Positions 1 to 6,073 of a stretch of 6,073 nucleotides of DNA are shown here, in pieces (within the stretch, counting starts at the first letter, position 1; each line of letters opens with the position of its first letter). Made by a program: the position numbers and the translations under genes. A model generated the notes under the pieces. The model was not told the origin of the DNA, did no database searches, and saw only the letters and a list, made by a program, of their open reading frames with translations. This DNA is from Spartobacteria bacterium (GTDB taxonomy: Bacteria; Verrucomicrobiota; Verrucomicrobiia; Chthoniobacterales; UBA10450), in the NCBI GenBank assembly GCA_003445855.1, contig DMCG01000168.1:1-6073 (forward strand), read 5' to 3'.

Positions 1-935
1 CTGATCGCCGAAACAAGTCCGATACAAATGACCGCGCCGACAATGCGGCCGCCCTCTGCACCAAAAATATGTTTTCCGGCAATCAAGCCGACTTCGAGTT
101 GGCCGGTTAATTCTTGTCTCGGCGTCGTAATGAGAAAAATCGCATTCAAGAAAACGTAAATTGCGATCACGACAACCGTGCCAGCAAGAAGCGAGCGCGG
201 GACATTTTTCTCCGGCCTTTTGATTTCGCCGATGATGTAGGCGGCCGCGTTCCAGCCGGAGTAGGAATACATGACGTAAACCAGCGCCACTGCGAATGGC
301 GCGCCAAAGATCGACATCATATCACCGCGCCCGGGCAGAAAGCCGATCGGTTCCTTCGCTTGAACAGAAAATCCGGCGCCGATAAGCGCGGTGATCAGAA
401 GCAACTTCAACACCGTCCAAAGATTTTGGAATGCGCTGCCCACGCGCAAATTCCCAAGATGAAAAAGCGCGACCAGCCAGACGACGGCAAATGATAGAAA
501 GACCGGCGAACCAAAATCGAAGACGCCGTGAAAATATTTACCAAACGCCATCGCAGCGAGCGCGATTGGCGCGGCGAAGCCGATCGTGGCGGAAACAACG
601 CCGGCCATAAAACCGATGGCCGGGTGGTAGATTTTTGAAAGGAAATGATATTCGCCGCCGGAACGCGGCAGGGCGGCGCTTAATTCGCCATAGCAAAGGG
701 CGCCGCAAAGCGCGGCGATTCCGCCGACGACCCACAACATAAGCAGCGCGAAACCGGAATGAATATCGGGCAGCTGAAAACCCAGGCTCGTGAAAATGCC
801 GGTGCCGATGATGTTCGCGACTACGATCGCGCAGGCGGTGAAAAAACCGATCGTGCGACGCTGTGCTGGCGGTTGCGGCGGAGCCTGGAGCGTGGCCGTT
901 TTCATTGTTGGATCGACAATTGCATTCGCCGGCAT
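1..935 (-). CDS. APC-family amino acid permease, partial (C-terminus beyond left edge)
   Basis: Reading the minus strand from the ATG at 935 gives 311 codons with no stop up to the window edge. The product is an integral inner-membrane amino acid transporter or exchanger of the APC superfamily, closest in feel to the LAT/SteT-like branch. Residues 33-50 form TM1 with the unwound substrate-binding motif IIGTGIF (42-48). Residues 82-96 carry CYGELSAALPRSGGE, typical of the TM2-TM3 loop. Residues 219-246 hold the TM6 region VYVMYSYSGWNAAAYIIGEI followed by KRPEKNVPRSL, a strong family signature. Further hydrophobic segments lie at about 61-80, 107-130, 143-160, 171-190 and 250-270. Family members usually have about 440-500 residues, so roughly 130-190 are missing. 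A second in-frame ATG at 905 would drop ten residues; neither start has a clear Shine-Dalgarno, and a stop at 944-942 closes the frame upstream. Substrate cannot be told from sequence. Confidence 0.93.
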   Translation of the reverse strand, partial: MPANAIVDPTMKTATLQAPPQPPAQRRTIGFFTACAIVVANIIGTGIFTSLGFQLPDIHSGFALLMLWVVGGIAALCGALCYGELSAALPRSGGEYHFLSKIYHPAIGFMAGVVSATIGFAAPIALAAMAFGKYFHGVFDFGSPVFLSFAVVWLVALFHLGNLRVGSAFQNLWTVLKLLLITALIGAGFSVQAKEPIGFLPGRGDMMSIFGAPFAVALVYVMYSYSGWNAAAYIIGEIKRPEKNVPRSLLAGTVVVIAIYVFLNAIFLITTPRQELTGQLEVGLIAGKHIFGAEGGRIVGAVICIGLVSAI

Positions 936-1043
936 GATTGGCTAACGGGCTCGAAGGCGCGCGGTTTATGTTGATGGAAGCGTGTTCGTCGTTGAAGAGC
1001 GTGAAATCTGTTAGGTCACTGAACCGGATCAAACGCGTCCAGG

Positions 1044-1058
1044 CGATTGGGGCAATCG
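1044..1058. promoter_or_regulatory. Small perfect palindrome in the divergent intergenic region
   Basis: Six-base arms CGATTG and CAATCG flank a GGG spacer. It sits between the divergent permease and glgX starts, 85 bases before the glgX ATG, where a shared operator could lie. Arms this short arise often by chance, so a regulatory role is only a guess. I could not assign convincing -35/-10 boxes for either gene in 936-1142. Confidence 0.2.
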
Positions 1059-1128
1059 ACCCTGCCTCGTTTCCGCATGTCGAACCGCTCCTACCTAATT
1101 AATTGCCAACGCGCGCTCCGTATTGGAT

Positions 1129-1132
1129 AGGA
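1129..1132 (+). promoter_or_regulatory. Ribosome binding site of glgX
   Basis: AGGA lies ten bases before the ATG at 1143, within TAGGAACT. It is the best Shine-Dalgarno-like match near the start and supports 1143 as initiation codon. Confidence 0.5.
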
Positions 1133-1142
1133 ACTCGCGTTT

Positions 1143-3377
1143 ATGACTCCGGTAAAAATTTGGCTTGGCTATCCGTATCCGCTCGGTGCCACCTGGCTGG
1201 GCAACGGCGTCAACTTCGCGGTTTTTTCCGAGACGGCGACGAGTGTCGATCTTTGCTTGTTCGACAGTCTCGACGCGCAACAGGAAAACATTCGCATTCC
1301 AGTAACGGAACAGACCGATCAGGTTTGGCACATTTTTCTGCCCGATGTGAAGCCGGGGCAGCTTTACGGTTATCGCGTGAGCGGGCCGTACCAGCCGGAG
1401 CACGGCTTGCGTTTCAACAGTTCGAAGTTGTTGATCGATCCGTACGCGAAGGCGATCGCGGGCGAGATCAACTGGGCGGATGAGATGTTCGCTTACGTGG
1501 TCGGGAGCGAACAGGAAAATCTTGCTTGCGATTTTCGCGACGACGCCTGGGGCATGCCGAAATCGGTCGTGATCGATAATGCGTTTGATTGGGGCGGCGA
1601 CAAGCGGCCGGGCACGCCGCTGCACAGCTCGATCATCTACGAAGTGCACGTGAAAGGATTCACGAAACTTTGGCCGGATGTTCCGGAGGAATTGCGCGGC
1701 ACGTATGCCGGAGTCGGCAGCGCGGCGGCGATCAAATATTTCAAGGAGCTCGGCGTGACTGCGGTGGAATTGCTGCCGGTGCACGCGCACGTGGATGACA
1801 AGGCGCTGATCGATCATGGCCTAACGAATTATTGGGGCTACAACACGATCGCTTTTTTCGCACCGCAGGCCGAGTACTCGAGCGCCGGCGCGCTCGGCGG
1901 ACAGGTGCGGGAATTCAAAACGATGGTGCGCAATCTGCACGCCGCCGGCATCGAAGTAATTCTCGACGTCGTTTACAATCACACCGGCGAAGGCAATCAT
2001 CTCGGGCCGACCCTGAGTTTTCGCGGCGTCGATAACATCGCGTATTACCGGCTCACGCCCGAGAATCCGCGCCTCTATCTCGATTTCACCGGCACGGGTA
2101 ACACGTTCAATCTGCTGCATCCGCGTACGCTGCAACTCGTCATGGACAGCCTGCGCTATTGGGTGAACGACATGCACGTGGATGGTTTTCGTTTCGATCT
2201 TGCCTCGACATTGGCGCGCGATCACGCCGGCGTGAACAAGCTGCACGCCTTTTTCGAAATCATTCATCAGGACCCGGTCCTCTCGCAGGTGAAGCTAATC
2301 GCGGAACCGTGGGACGTCGGCGAAGGCGGTTATCAGGTCGGCAATTTCCCGGTGCTTTGGGCGGAGTGGAACGGAAAATATCGCGACACAGTGCGCAGTT
2401 TTTGGAAAGGAGACGAAGGCAAGGTTAACGAAATGGCGTATCGGCTCACCGGCAGTCCCGATTTATATCAACACGATGGCCGCCGGCCGTATGCGAGCAT
2501 TAATTTCGTCACCGCGCATGATGGGTTCACGCTGACCGATCTCGTCAGCTACAACGAGAAACACAACGAAGCCAACGGCGACAACAACAGCGACGGCGAC
2601 AACAACAATCAATCGTGGAACTGCGGCGCGGAAGGTCCAACTGACGATCCCAAGATCGATATATTGCGCCGGAAACAGCGCCGCAACTTTTTGACGACGC
2701 TGTTTTTGTCGCAAGGCGTGCCAATGCTTTTGGGCGGCGACGAATTCGGCCGCACGCAAAACGGCAACAACAACGCCTATTGCCAGGACAACGAGCTCAG
2801 CTGGATCACTTGGCAGCGCGCCGAAAAACAAAATCAGCTGCTCGAGTTCACAAAAAAATTAATTCAACTGCGCAAAGATCATCCGGTCTTTCGGCGGCCG
2901 AAATTTTTCCAAGGCCGGCGGATTCGCGGCAGCGAGATCAAAGACGTGATGTGGTTCAATCCCGGCGGCAACGAAATGAGCGAAGAAGAATGGGCGTCGC
3001 CGTTCGTGCGCTGCCTCGGCATGTTGCTGAGCGGCGACACCGTGGACGTGCTGACCTTCGAGGGCGAGCCGATCCGCGACGACACCTTCTTGCTTTTCAT
3101 CAACGCGCACTACGAACCGATCCCGTTTGTCTTGCCCGGCCAGGAACATCTCGGTTGGGAACTGATCCTCGATACGCGAGACGAGGAAGGCTTTTTGCAA
3201 AAAACAAAAACCTTTGATTCGGGTGACGACGTCGAAGTCGGCGACCGCGCGACTTGTTTGTTGAAATTGATTGCCGGTGAACCGGCCAAGGCGCGCGTCG
3301 AATCATGGAAGAAACGCCATTTTGAGCTTCCGCCCGCGATCAGTGCCGAAGAAGAACGGGCCGGGGGGAAAACCTGA
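1143..3377 (+). CDS. glgX: Glycogen debranching enzyme GlgX (GH13 isoamylase type)
   Basis: Complete 744-residue protein, probably cytoplasmic, that hydrolyses alpha-1,6 branch points of glycogen or phosphorylase limit dextrin (isoamylase-type direct debranching). Residues about 10-100 form the CBM48/isoamylase N-terminal beta-sandwich ([20 protein letters not shown]). The GH13 barrel follows with all conserved regions: region I DVVYNH at 275-280, region [10 protein letters not shown] at 348-355 with nucleophile Asp352, region [10 protein letters not shown] with acid/base Glu388, and region [11 protein letters not shown] with His459 and transition-state stabiliser Asp460. [11 protein letters not shown] (231-241), and the Asn-rich [12 protein letters not shown] followed by [10 protein letters not shown] (471-500), are typical of GlgX/Tre[21 protein letters not shown] (531-550) is also a family hallmark. 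The C-terminal beta domain spans about 590-715, then a short charged tail. It is longer than E. coli GlgX (about 657 residues) but complete. No other glycogen gene is in the window. The antisense permease gene is divergent to it. Confidence 0.97.
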   Translation: MTPVKIWLGYPYPLGATWLGNGVNFAVFSETATSVDLCLFDSLDAQQENIRIPVTEQTDQVWHIFLPDVKPGQLYGYRVSGPYQPEHGLRFNSSKLLIDPYAKAIAGEINWADEMFAYVVGSEQENLACDFRDDAWGMPKSVVIDNAFDWGGDKRPGTPLHSSIIYEVHVKGFTKLWPDVPEELRGTYAGVGSAAAIKYFKELGVTAVELLPVHAHVDDKALIDHGLTNYWGYNTIAFFAPQAEYSSAGALGGQVREFKTMVRNLHAAGIEVILDVVYNHTGEGNHLGPTLSFRGVDNIAYYRLTPENPRLYLDFTGTGNTFNLLHPRTLQLVMDSLRYWVNDMHVDGFRFDLASTLARDHAGVNKLHAFFEIIHQDPVLSQVKLIAEPWDVGEGGYQVGNFPVLWAEWNGKYRDTVRSFWKGDEGKVNEMAYRLTGSPDLYQHDGRRPYASINFVTAHDGFTLTDLVSYNEKHNEANGDNNSDGDNNNQSWNCGAEGPTDDPKIDILRRKQRRNFLTTLFLSQGVPMLLGGDEFGRTQNGNNNAYCQDNELSWITWQRAEKQNQLLEFTKKLIQLRKDHPVFRRPKFFQGRRIRGSEIKDVMWFNPGGNEMSEEEWASPFVRCLGMLLSGDTVDVLTFEGEPIRDDTFLLFINAHYEPIPFVLPGQEHLGWELILDTRDEEGFLQKTKTFDSGDDVEVGDRATCLLKLIAGEPAKARVESWKKRHFELPPAISAEEERAGGKT

Positions 3378-3384
3378 ACTTCGC

Positions 3385-3462
3385 ACTAAGGCCACAAAGG
3401 TCACAACGAATCACGGCAAAATAATTTTTCTGGACCTTTGTGCACTTTGTGTCCGTTGTGCG
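3385..3462. repeat. Inverted pair of degenerate 9-base tandem repeats downstream of glgX
   Basis: Starting eight bases after the glgX stop, three 9-base units lie at 3385-3411 (ACTAAGGCC, ACAAAGGTC, ACAACGAAT). Three more, in reverse sense, lie at 3436-3462 (CTTTGTGCA, CTTTGTGTC, CGTTGTGCG). The arms 3390-3406 and 3438-3454 match at 14 of 17 positions and can fold as a hairpin with a 31-base loop. I recall similar CACAAAGG-type nonamer repeats in intergenic DNA of Verrucomicrobiota and neighbouring phyla, but did not check this. The hairpin might also limit read-through from glgX, although no U-run follows it. Confidence 0.6.
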
Positions 3463-3480
3463 AGCAATCTTCAGAACAGT

Positions 3481-3519
3481 AATTTGTTTGCCGCGCAGTC
3501 TTGTCGCGACAAACGAATT
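3481..3519 (+). promoter_or_regulatory. 15-bp stem-loop upstream of the host-attachment gene
   Basis: The arms 3481-3495 (AATTTGTTTGCCGCG) and 3505-3519 (CGCGACAAACGAATT) pair over 15 positions, with one G-T wobble and one mismatch, around the 9-base loop CAGTCTTGT. It lies 63 bases before the ATG at 3583. No T-run follows, so it is not a standard intrinsic terminator. It may be an operator for the next gene, a processing site for glgX mRNA, or a transcript-end hairpin. A weak promoter-like pair, TTGTCG (3501-3506) and TATAGG (3523-3528) with 16-base spacing, overlaps its right arm, which would suit an operator. The promoter match is poor. Confidence 0.45.
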
Positions 3520-3582
3520 AGTTATAGGAATGTGGATGCGCGCTTCTTCCTGCGCTGAGAGCCTTCGCTGGCAATTTCTCTT

Positions 3583-4047
3583 ATGACACCAACTTCACTG
3601 ATCATCGTGGCAGACCGCGGAACTCTGAAAGCTTATCGTGTCAATGAAACGCCGACTCGCGGGCCAAGTTTGCATTTGATTCAGGCCTTCAACATCACCG
3701 ATGCGCACGGGAGATTGAGCGACAAGGTCACCGATCAGGCTGGAAGATTTCCCGTTACCGATGGCGCCGGCAGCCACCATGGCGCTTCCATCGCGGAGAA
3801 CACCCAGCTCGAAAACGAAACCGACCGCCGGATTTATAAACAGCTGGCCGATCAAATCGTGAAAATCATCGGCCGCAGCGGCAAGGAAGGCTGGTCGTTC
3901 GCGGCGCCGGCGGAGATTCATTCTGCGATTGTCGATCTTCTGCCCGCGCCCGCTCGGAACCGAATTGTCGAGCACGTGAAGTCGGATTTGGTGAAAGTGG
4001 AGGCGGCGAAATTGCCAACGCATTTTCGTTCGCTTCAGCAAATCTAA
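3583..4047 (+). CDS. Host-attachment family protein (Host_attach / baeRF-like, eRF1-related)
   Basis: A 154-residue soluble protein with no signal peptide or membrane segment. The N-terminus SLIIVADRGTLKAYRV (5-20) matches the first strand-turn-helix of the Host_attach Pfam family, named from an Agrobacterium protein said to be needed for attachment to plant cells. The middle holds GRLSDKVTDQAGRF (43-56), then GAGSHHG (61-67) and a polar helix with QLENETDRRIYKQLADQIVKII (75-96). The C-terminal half, FAAPAEIHSAIVDLLPAPARNRIV then SDLVKVEAAKLPTHF (106-148), is the family's conserved 'xAPxxxhxxLxxxLP...K(D)Lxk...L..H' block. From memory, the family has been grouped with bacterial eRF1-like (baeRF) proteins proposed to work on ribosomes or in defence; the true role is unknown. 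An in-frame stop at 3556-3558 rules out a longer ATG start. No Shine-Dalgarno is visible, so it may start from a leader without one. It stands alone, with gaps of about 200 bp on both sides. Confidence 0.8.
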   Translation: MTPTSLIIVADRGTLKAYRVNETPTRGPSLHLIQAFNITDAHGRLSDKVTDQAGRFPVTDGAGSHHGASIAENTQLENETDRRIYKQLADQIVKIIGRSGKEGWSFAAPAEIHSAIVDLLPAPARNRIVEHVKSDLVKVEAAKLPTHFRSLQQI

Positions 4048-4050
4048 ATT

Positions 4051-4168
4051 GTCATCCCTCATCCGCCTGAGGCGGATGAGGGACCTCACACAAGATGATT
4101 GATCACGCGCGAAGGTGAGAACATTGATAGCTTCGAATGTGAGATCCGTTCGCTCCGCTCAGGATGAC
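4051..4168. repeat. Composite intergenic inverted repeat (two facing copies of a GTCATCC...GGAYCTCACA element)
   Basis: The ends are GTCATCC (4051-4057) and its exact reverse complement GGATGAC (4162-4168). An inner pair, GGACCTCACA (4081-4090) and TGTGAGATCC (4138-4147), is inverted with 9 of 10 matches. Each half thus reads GTCATCC, a variable core, then GGAYCTCACA. The left core is 23 bases and the right core 14. The two halves face each other around a 47-base centre. No open frame of note lies inside. It resembles REP/BIME- or MITE-like intergenic elements, and I recall GTCATCCTGAGCGAAGCGAAGGATCTC-type repeats from many soil bacteria. Dispersal in this genome cannot be seen from one window. 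Confidence 0.65.
4055..4083 (+). terminator. Perfect 13-bp hairpin just after the host-attachment gene
   Basis: The arms TCCCTCATCCGCC (4055-4067) and GGCGGATGAGGGA (4071-4083) are exact reverse complements around the loop TGA. The stem begins eight bases after the stop codon. This very stable GC-rich hairpin forms the core of the left half of the larger inverted element. Its position suits transcript termination or 3'-end protection, but no T-run follows, so Rho-independent action is uncertain. Confidence 0.5.
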
Positions 4169-4209
4169 CGCCTGCTTTATTTTGTGTTTGGTGAGTGCAT
4201 TCGCTTTGC

Positions 4210-4239
4210 TCAACACGCCGTGTTGAAATAGTGTTCAAC
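4210..4239 (+). promoter_or_regulatory. Overlapping alternative hairpins in the hpf leader
   Basis: TCAACAC (4210-4216) pairs with GTGTTGA (4220-4226) around a GCC loop. GTTGAA (4222-4227) can instead pair with TTCAAC (4234-4239). The two stems share 4222-4226, so they exclude each other. The second ends five bases before the hpf ATG, covering the place where a ribosome binding site would be, and no Shine-Dalgarno is present. This could control translation, or be a pair of dimeric operator half-sites, or be chance. Confidence 0.3.
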
Positions 4240-4244
4240 TAATC

Positions 4245-4577
4245 ATGCAACTGCCGGTTAAAATCACTTATCGTGGCCTGGAAAAAACAGACAAGATCGA
4301 CAATCTCATTTTGGATTACGCGGCCCGGCTCGAAAAATTTTGCGATCACATCAACCGTTGCGATGTCGCGATCGAGCAACCGAACCACGCGCATCACAAA
4401 GGAAATCCGTTCCGTGTCCGCATCGACGTGACCGTCTCACGCGGCCACGAACTCGTCGCGGACGAGAAGCAAACTGACAACGGCGCGCACGAGCCGCTCA
4501 CCAAAGTCATCCATGACGCCTTCAAGACGATGGAACGCCAGTTGCGCCATCTCGTCGAGAAACAGAGGCGCGAATAG
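4245..4577 (+). CDS. hpf: Ribosome hibernation-promoting factor, short HPF/RaiA family
   Basis: A 110-residue protein of the HPF/RaiA (old name sigma-54 modulation) family. It acts on the ribosome: family members bind in the 30S decoding channel in stationary phase or stress and block mRNA and tRNA binding. The beta-alpha-beta-beta-beta-alpha fold is readable: strand LPVKITYRGL (3-12), helix 1 DKIDNLILDYAARLEKFCDHI (16-36), strands RCDVAIEQPNHAHHKG (38-53), FRVRIDVTVSRGHELVADEKQ (56-76), then helix 2 EPLTKVIHDAFKTMERQLRHLVEKQRRE (83-110). The HHKG turn and FRVRIDVTV strand are typical. It lacks the C-terminal dimerisation domain of long HPF, so it is the short type. The start at 4245 gives the normal N-terminus, but no Shine-Dalgarno is seen and a palindromic leader precedes it. 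It ends one base before a repeat shared with the convergent ftsH end. Confidence 0.9.
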   Translation: MQLPVKITYRGLEKTDKIDNLILDYAARLEKFCDHINRCDVAIEQPNHAHHKGNPFRVRIDVTVSRGHELVADEKQTDNGAHEPLTKVIHDAFKTMERQLRHLVEKQRRE

Positions 4578-4635
4578 TCGTAACACAGCCTTCCAGGCTG
4601 TAGTGTCGGAAACAGGCAAGATGCCTGTGTTACGA
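4578..4635. repeat. Palindromic repeat filling the gap between convergent hpf and ftsH
   Basis: Terminal inverted repeats TCGTAACACAG (4578-4588) and CTGTGTTACGA (4625-4635) are exact over 11 bases. Inside are two small hairpins: CAGCCT/AGGCTG (4586-4591 with 4595-4600) and ACAGGC/GCCTGT (4612-4617 with 4623-4628). The hpf stop ends at 4577 and the ftsH stop codon starts at 4637, so the element occupies essentially the whole 59-bp gap. It can form one long stem or two adjacent hairpins on either strand, so it may serve as a bidirectional transcript end. Translated, it reads NTAFQAVVSETGKMPVL, a string I remember from spurious protein calls in Verrucomicrobiota, which suggests a dispersed family. 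Confidence 0.7.
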
Positions 4636-4636
4636 A

Positions 4637-6073
4637 TTAAGCTGGCGCGCCGCCGAGGGCGCCGGGAAGCGGAGGCGCGACGTCGGGTGCGGCGACAACT
4701 TGTTTCGGCGGTTTTTCCGGCGGCATCTTTTGGGCCGGCGGTGGCGTGATGCTGGGTGGCGGATTCAGCAACCGGCCATGCTCGATGATTTCCTTGATCT
4801 GCGAACCGTCGAGTGTTTCGTACTCAAGCAGCGCTTTGGCAATGACCTCGAGCTTGTCGCGATTCGCGAGCAGCGTTTGCTTCGCTTTTTGATAAGCTTC
4901 ATCGAGTATCCGGCGCACTTCGTGATCGATTTGTTCCGCGGTAGCTTCGCTGTAATCGCGCGCGCGTGAAATATCGCGCCCGAGGAAAACGTAGTCTTCG
5001 TGCTCGCCGTACTCGACCATGCCGAGCTTCTCGCTCATGCCCCATTCGCAAACCATTTTGCGCGCCATGGCGGTGGCCATTTTGATGTCGCCGGCGGCGC
5101 CGTTGGTGACATCGCCGAAAGCAATCTCCTCGGCGACGCGGCCGCCCATTTTCACGGTGAGACTGGCGAGCAATTCGTTCTTGCGATTGGTGTATTTGTC
5201 TTCTTCCGGCAACCACATTGTCGATCCTAACGACGGACCGCGCGGAATGATCGTGACTTTGTGCAGTGGCTCGGTGTGCTCGATCAATTCGAGAAGCAAC
5301 GCATGCCCGGCTTCGTGGTATGCGGTGTTCGTTTTTTCCTTTTCGCTGAGCGCGAGACTGCGGCGCTCTTTACCCCAACGGACTTTGTCGCGCGATTCTT
5401 CCAATTCGGCGAGCGTGATTCCTTTCAATCCGCGACGCGCGGCGAGCAGCGCGGCTTCGTTGATCACATTGGCGAGCTCCGCGCCGGAGTAACCGGGCGT
5501 GCCGCGCGCGACCACGGCAAGATCGACACCTTCCGCGAGTTTCACTTTCTTGGAATGCACCCGCAAAATTTCTTCGCGACCTTTCACGTCCGGAAGATTG
5601 ACGGTGATCTGTCGATCGAAACGTCCGGGCCGCAGCAACGCCGGATCGAGAACGTCGGGCCGGTTCGTCGCTGCGATGATGATGACGCCTTCCTGCGTAT
5701 CGAAGCCGTCCATCTCGACGAGCAACGCATTGAGCGTTTGTTCGCGTTCGTCATGTCCGCCGCCGACGCCGTGACCGCGATGACGGCCGACCGCATCGAT
5801 CTCGTCGATGAAAATAATGCACGGCGCCGATTTCTTGCCCTGCTCAAACATGTCGCGCACGCGCGACGCGCCGACGCCGACGAACATCTCAACGAAATCC
5901 GAGCCGCTGATGGAGAAGAATGGAACGTCCGCTTCGCCTGCGATGGCGCGCGCGAGCAGAGTTTTGCCCGTTCCAGGCGGGCCAACGAGCAAAACGCCTT
6001 TTGGAATGCGGCCGCCGAGTTTCTGAAATTTTTTTGGGTCACGCAGAAATTCGACCAGCTCCTGCACTTCATC
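4637..6073 (-). CDS. ftsH: ATP-dependent zinc metalloprotease FtsH, partial (N-terminus beyond right edge)
   Basis: 478 residues of the inner-membrane AAA+ protease that extracts and degrades membrane and misfolded cytosolic proteins as a hexamer. Numbering from the edge: Walker A GPPGTGKT 31-38, pore loop [10 protein letters not shown] 60-69, Walker B IIFIDEID 86-93, second region of homology [20 protein letters not shown] about 135-154 with arginine fingers Arg148 and Arg151, zinc motif HEAGH 253-257, and third zinc ligand Asp329 in NGAAGDIK. All catalytic residues are present. The frame is open to the edge ([16 protein letters not shown] matches the conserved linker before Walker A), so a GTG at 6067 is internal and not the start. 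The missing part would hold the two membrane helices and periplasmic domain, about 150-200 residues. The last 40 residues ([19 protein letters not shown] and on) form a proline-rich, probably disordered tail. It converges on hpf. Confidence 0.97.
   Translation of the reverse strand, partial: DEVQELVEFLRDPKKFQKLGGRIPKGVLLVGPPGTGKTLLARAIAGEADVPFFSISGSDFVEMFVGVGASRVRDMFEQGKKSAPCIIFIDEIDAVGRHRGHGVGGGHDEREQTLNALLVEMDGFDTQEGVIIIAATNRPDVLDPALLRPGRFDRQITVNLPDVKGREEILRVHSKKVKLAEGVDLAVVARGTPGYSGAELANVINEAALLAARRGLKGITLAELEESRDKVRWGKERRSLALSEKEKTNTAYHEAGHALLLELIEHTEPLHKVTIIPRGPSLGSTMWLPEEDKYTNRKNELLASLTVKMGGRVAEEIAFGDVTNGAAGDIKMATAMARKMVCEWGMSEKLGMVEYGEHEDYVFLGRDISRARDYSEATAEQIDHEVRRILDEAYQKAKQTLLANRDKLEVIAKALLEYETLDGSQIKEIIEHGRLLNPPPSITPPPAQKMPPEKPPKQVVAAPDVAPPLPGALGGAPA

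Noticed and set aside
538..1032. Minus-strand open frame of 164 codons overlapping the permease start
   Set aside because: It lies in another frame over the permease coding region, whose translation shows clear APC motifs. Its own product is Arg/His-rich and like no family I know.
1095..1817. 240-codon antisense open frame opposite the glgX start
   Set aside because: The sense strand is unmistakable GlgX with all GH13 motifs. Long antisense frames are expected from the GC-biased codon use, and the product has no recognisable domain.
1821..2267. 148-codon antisense frame inside glgX
   Set aside because: Shadow of the glgX codon pattern, with no start signal and no known motif.
2553..2642. 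Asn/Asp-rich stretch in GlgX that looks like a low-complexity insertion
   Set aside because: An NEKHNEANG...N-rich loop before SWNCG is normal in GlgX/TreX proteins, so it is not an oddity.
3271..3558. 95-codon plus-strand frame running from the glgX end through the intergenic repeats
   Set aside because: Half overlaps glgX in another frame and the rest is a translation of the nonamer repeats (LDLCALCVRCASN), a typical spurious call.
3595..4089. 164-codon minus-strand frame opposite the host-attachment gene
   Set aside because: The plus strand encodes a recognisable family with sensible conserved blocks. The antisense product is Arg-rich without motifs.
4051..4168. CRISPR repeats or a transposon with its own gene
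   Set aside because: There is only one inverted pair with unequal cores, no regular spacers and no transposase frame.
4513..4749. 78-codon plus-strand frame across the hpf end, repeat and ftsH end
   Set aside because: It is made of the hpf tail in a wrong frame, the palindromic repeat and antisense ftsH, with no coherent protein.
6065..6067. GTG as a possible start codon of a short FtsH
   Set aside because: The frame stays open to the edge and the two codons before it extend the conserved FtsH linker (DEVQELVEF), so the codon is an internal valine.

Overview
The window looks like a piece of a moderately GC-rich bacterial chromosome carrying housekeeping and storage-metabolism genes. Three of its gene gaps hold short dispersed-type repeats. 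The intergenic repeat styles are ones I remember from Verrucomicrobiota genomes and their relatives: a TAACACAG...CTGTGTTA element, GTCATCC...GGATCTCACA elements, and nonamer CACAAAGG-type repeats. The short GlgX/HPF/FtsH protein styles fit too. A soil-type verrucomicrobium is my best guess, but this rests on memory and no phylogeny was run.

Layout. Positions 1-935 (minus): the N-terminal two thirds of an APC-family amino acid permease, running off the left edge. 936-1142: divergent intergenic region with a small palindrome and the glgX ribosome binding site. 1143-3377 (plus): complete glgX, glycogen debranching enzyme. 3378-3582: intergenic region with inverted nonamer repeats and a strong hairpin. 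3583-4047 (plus): host-attachment / baeRF-like small protein. 4048-4244: intergenic region with a composite inverted repeat and a palindromic hpf leader. 4245-4577 (plus): short HPF/RaiA-type ribosome hibernation factor. 4578-4635: a repeat that fills the whole gap between convergent genes. 4637-6073 (minus): the C-terminal part of FtsH (AAA+ ATPase plus zinc protease), running off the right edge.

How the genes relate. The three plus-strand genes point the same way, but gaps of about 200 bp carrying hairpins make one simple operon unlikely. A common theme is possible: GlgX mobilises stored glycogen, HPF parks ribosomes in stationary phase, and the small eRF1-like protein belongs to a superfamily proposed to act on ribosomes. 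That link is inference. No phage, CRISPR, tRNA, rRNA or intact transposon was seen. The less ordinary content is in the intergenic repeats and hairpins, not in the proteins.
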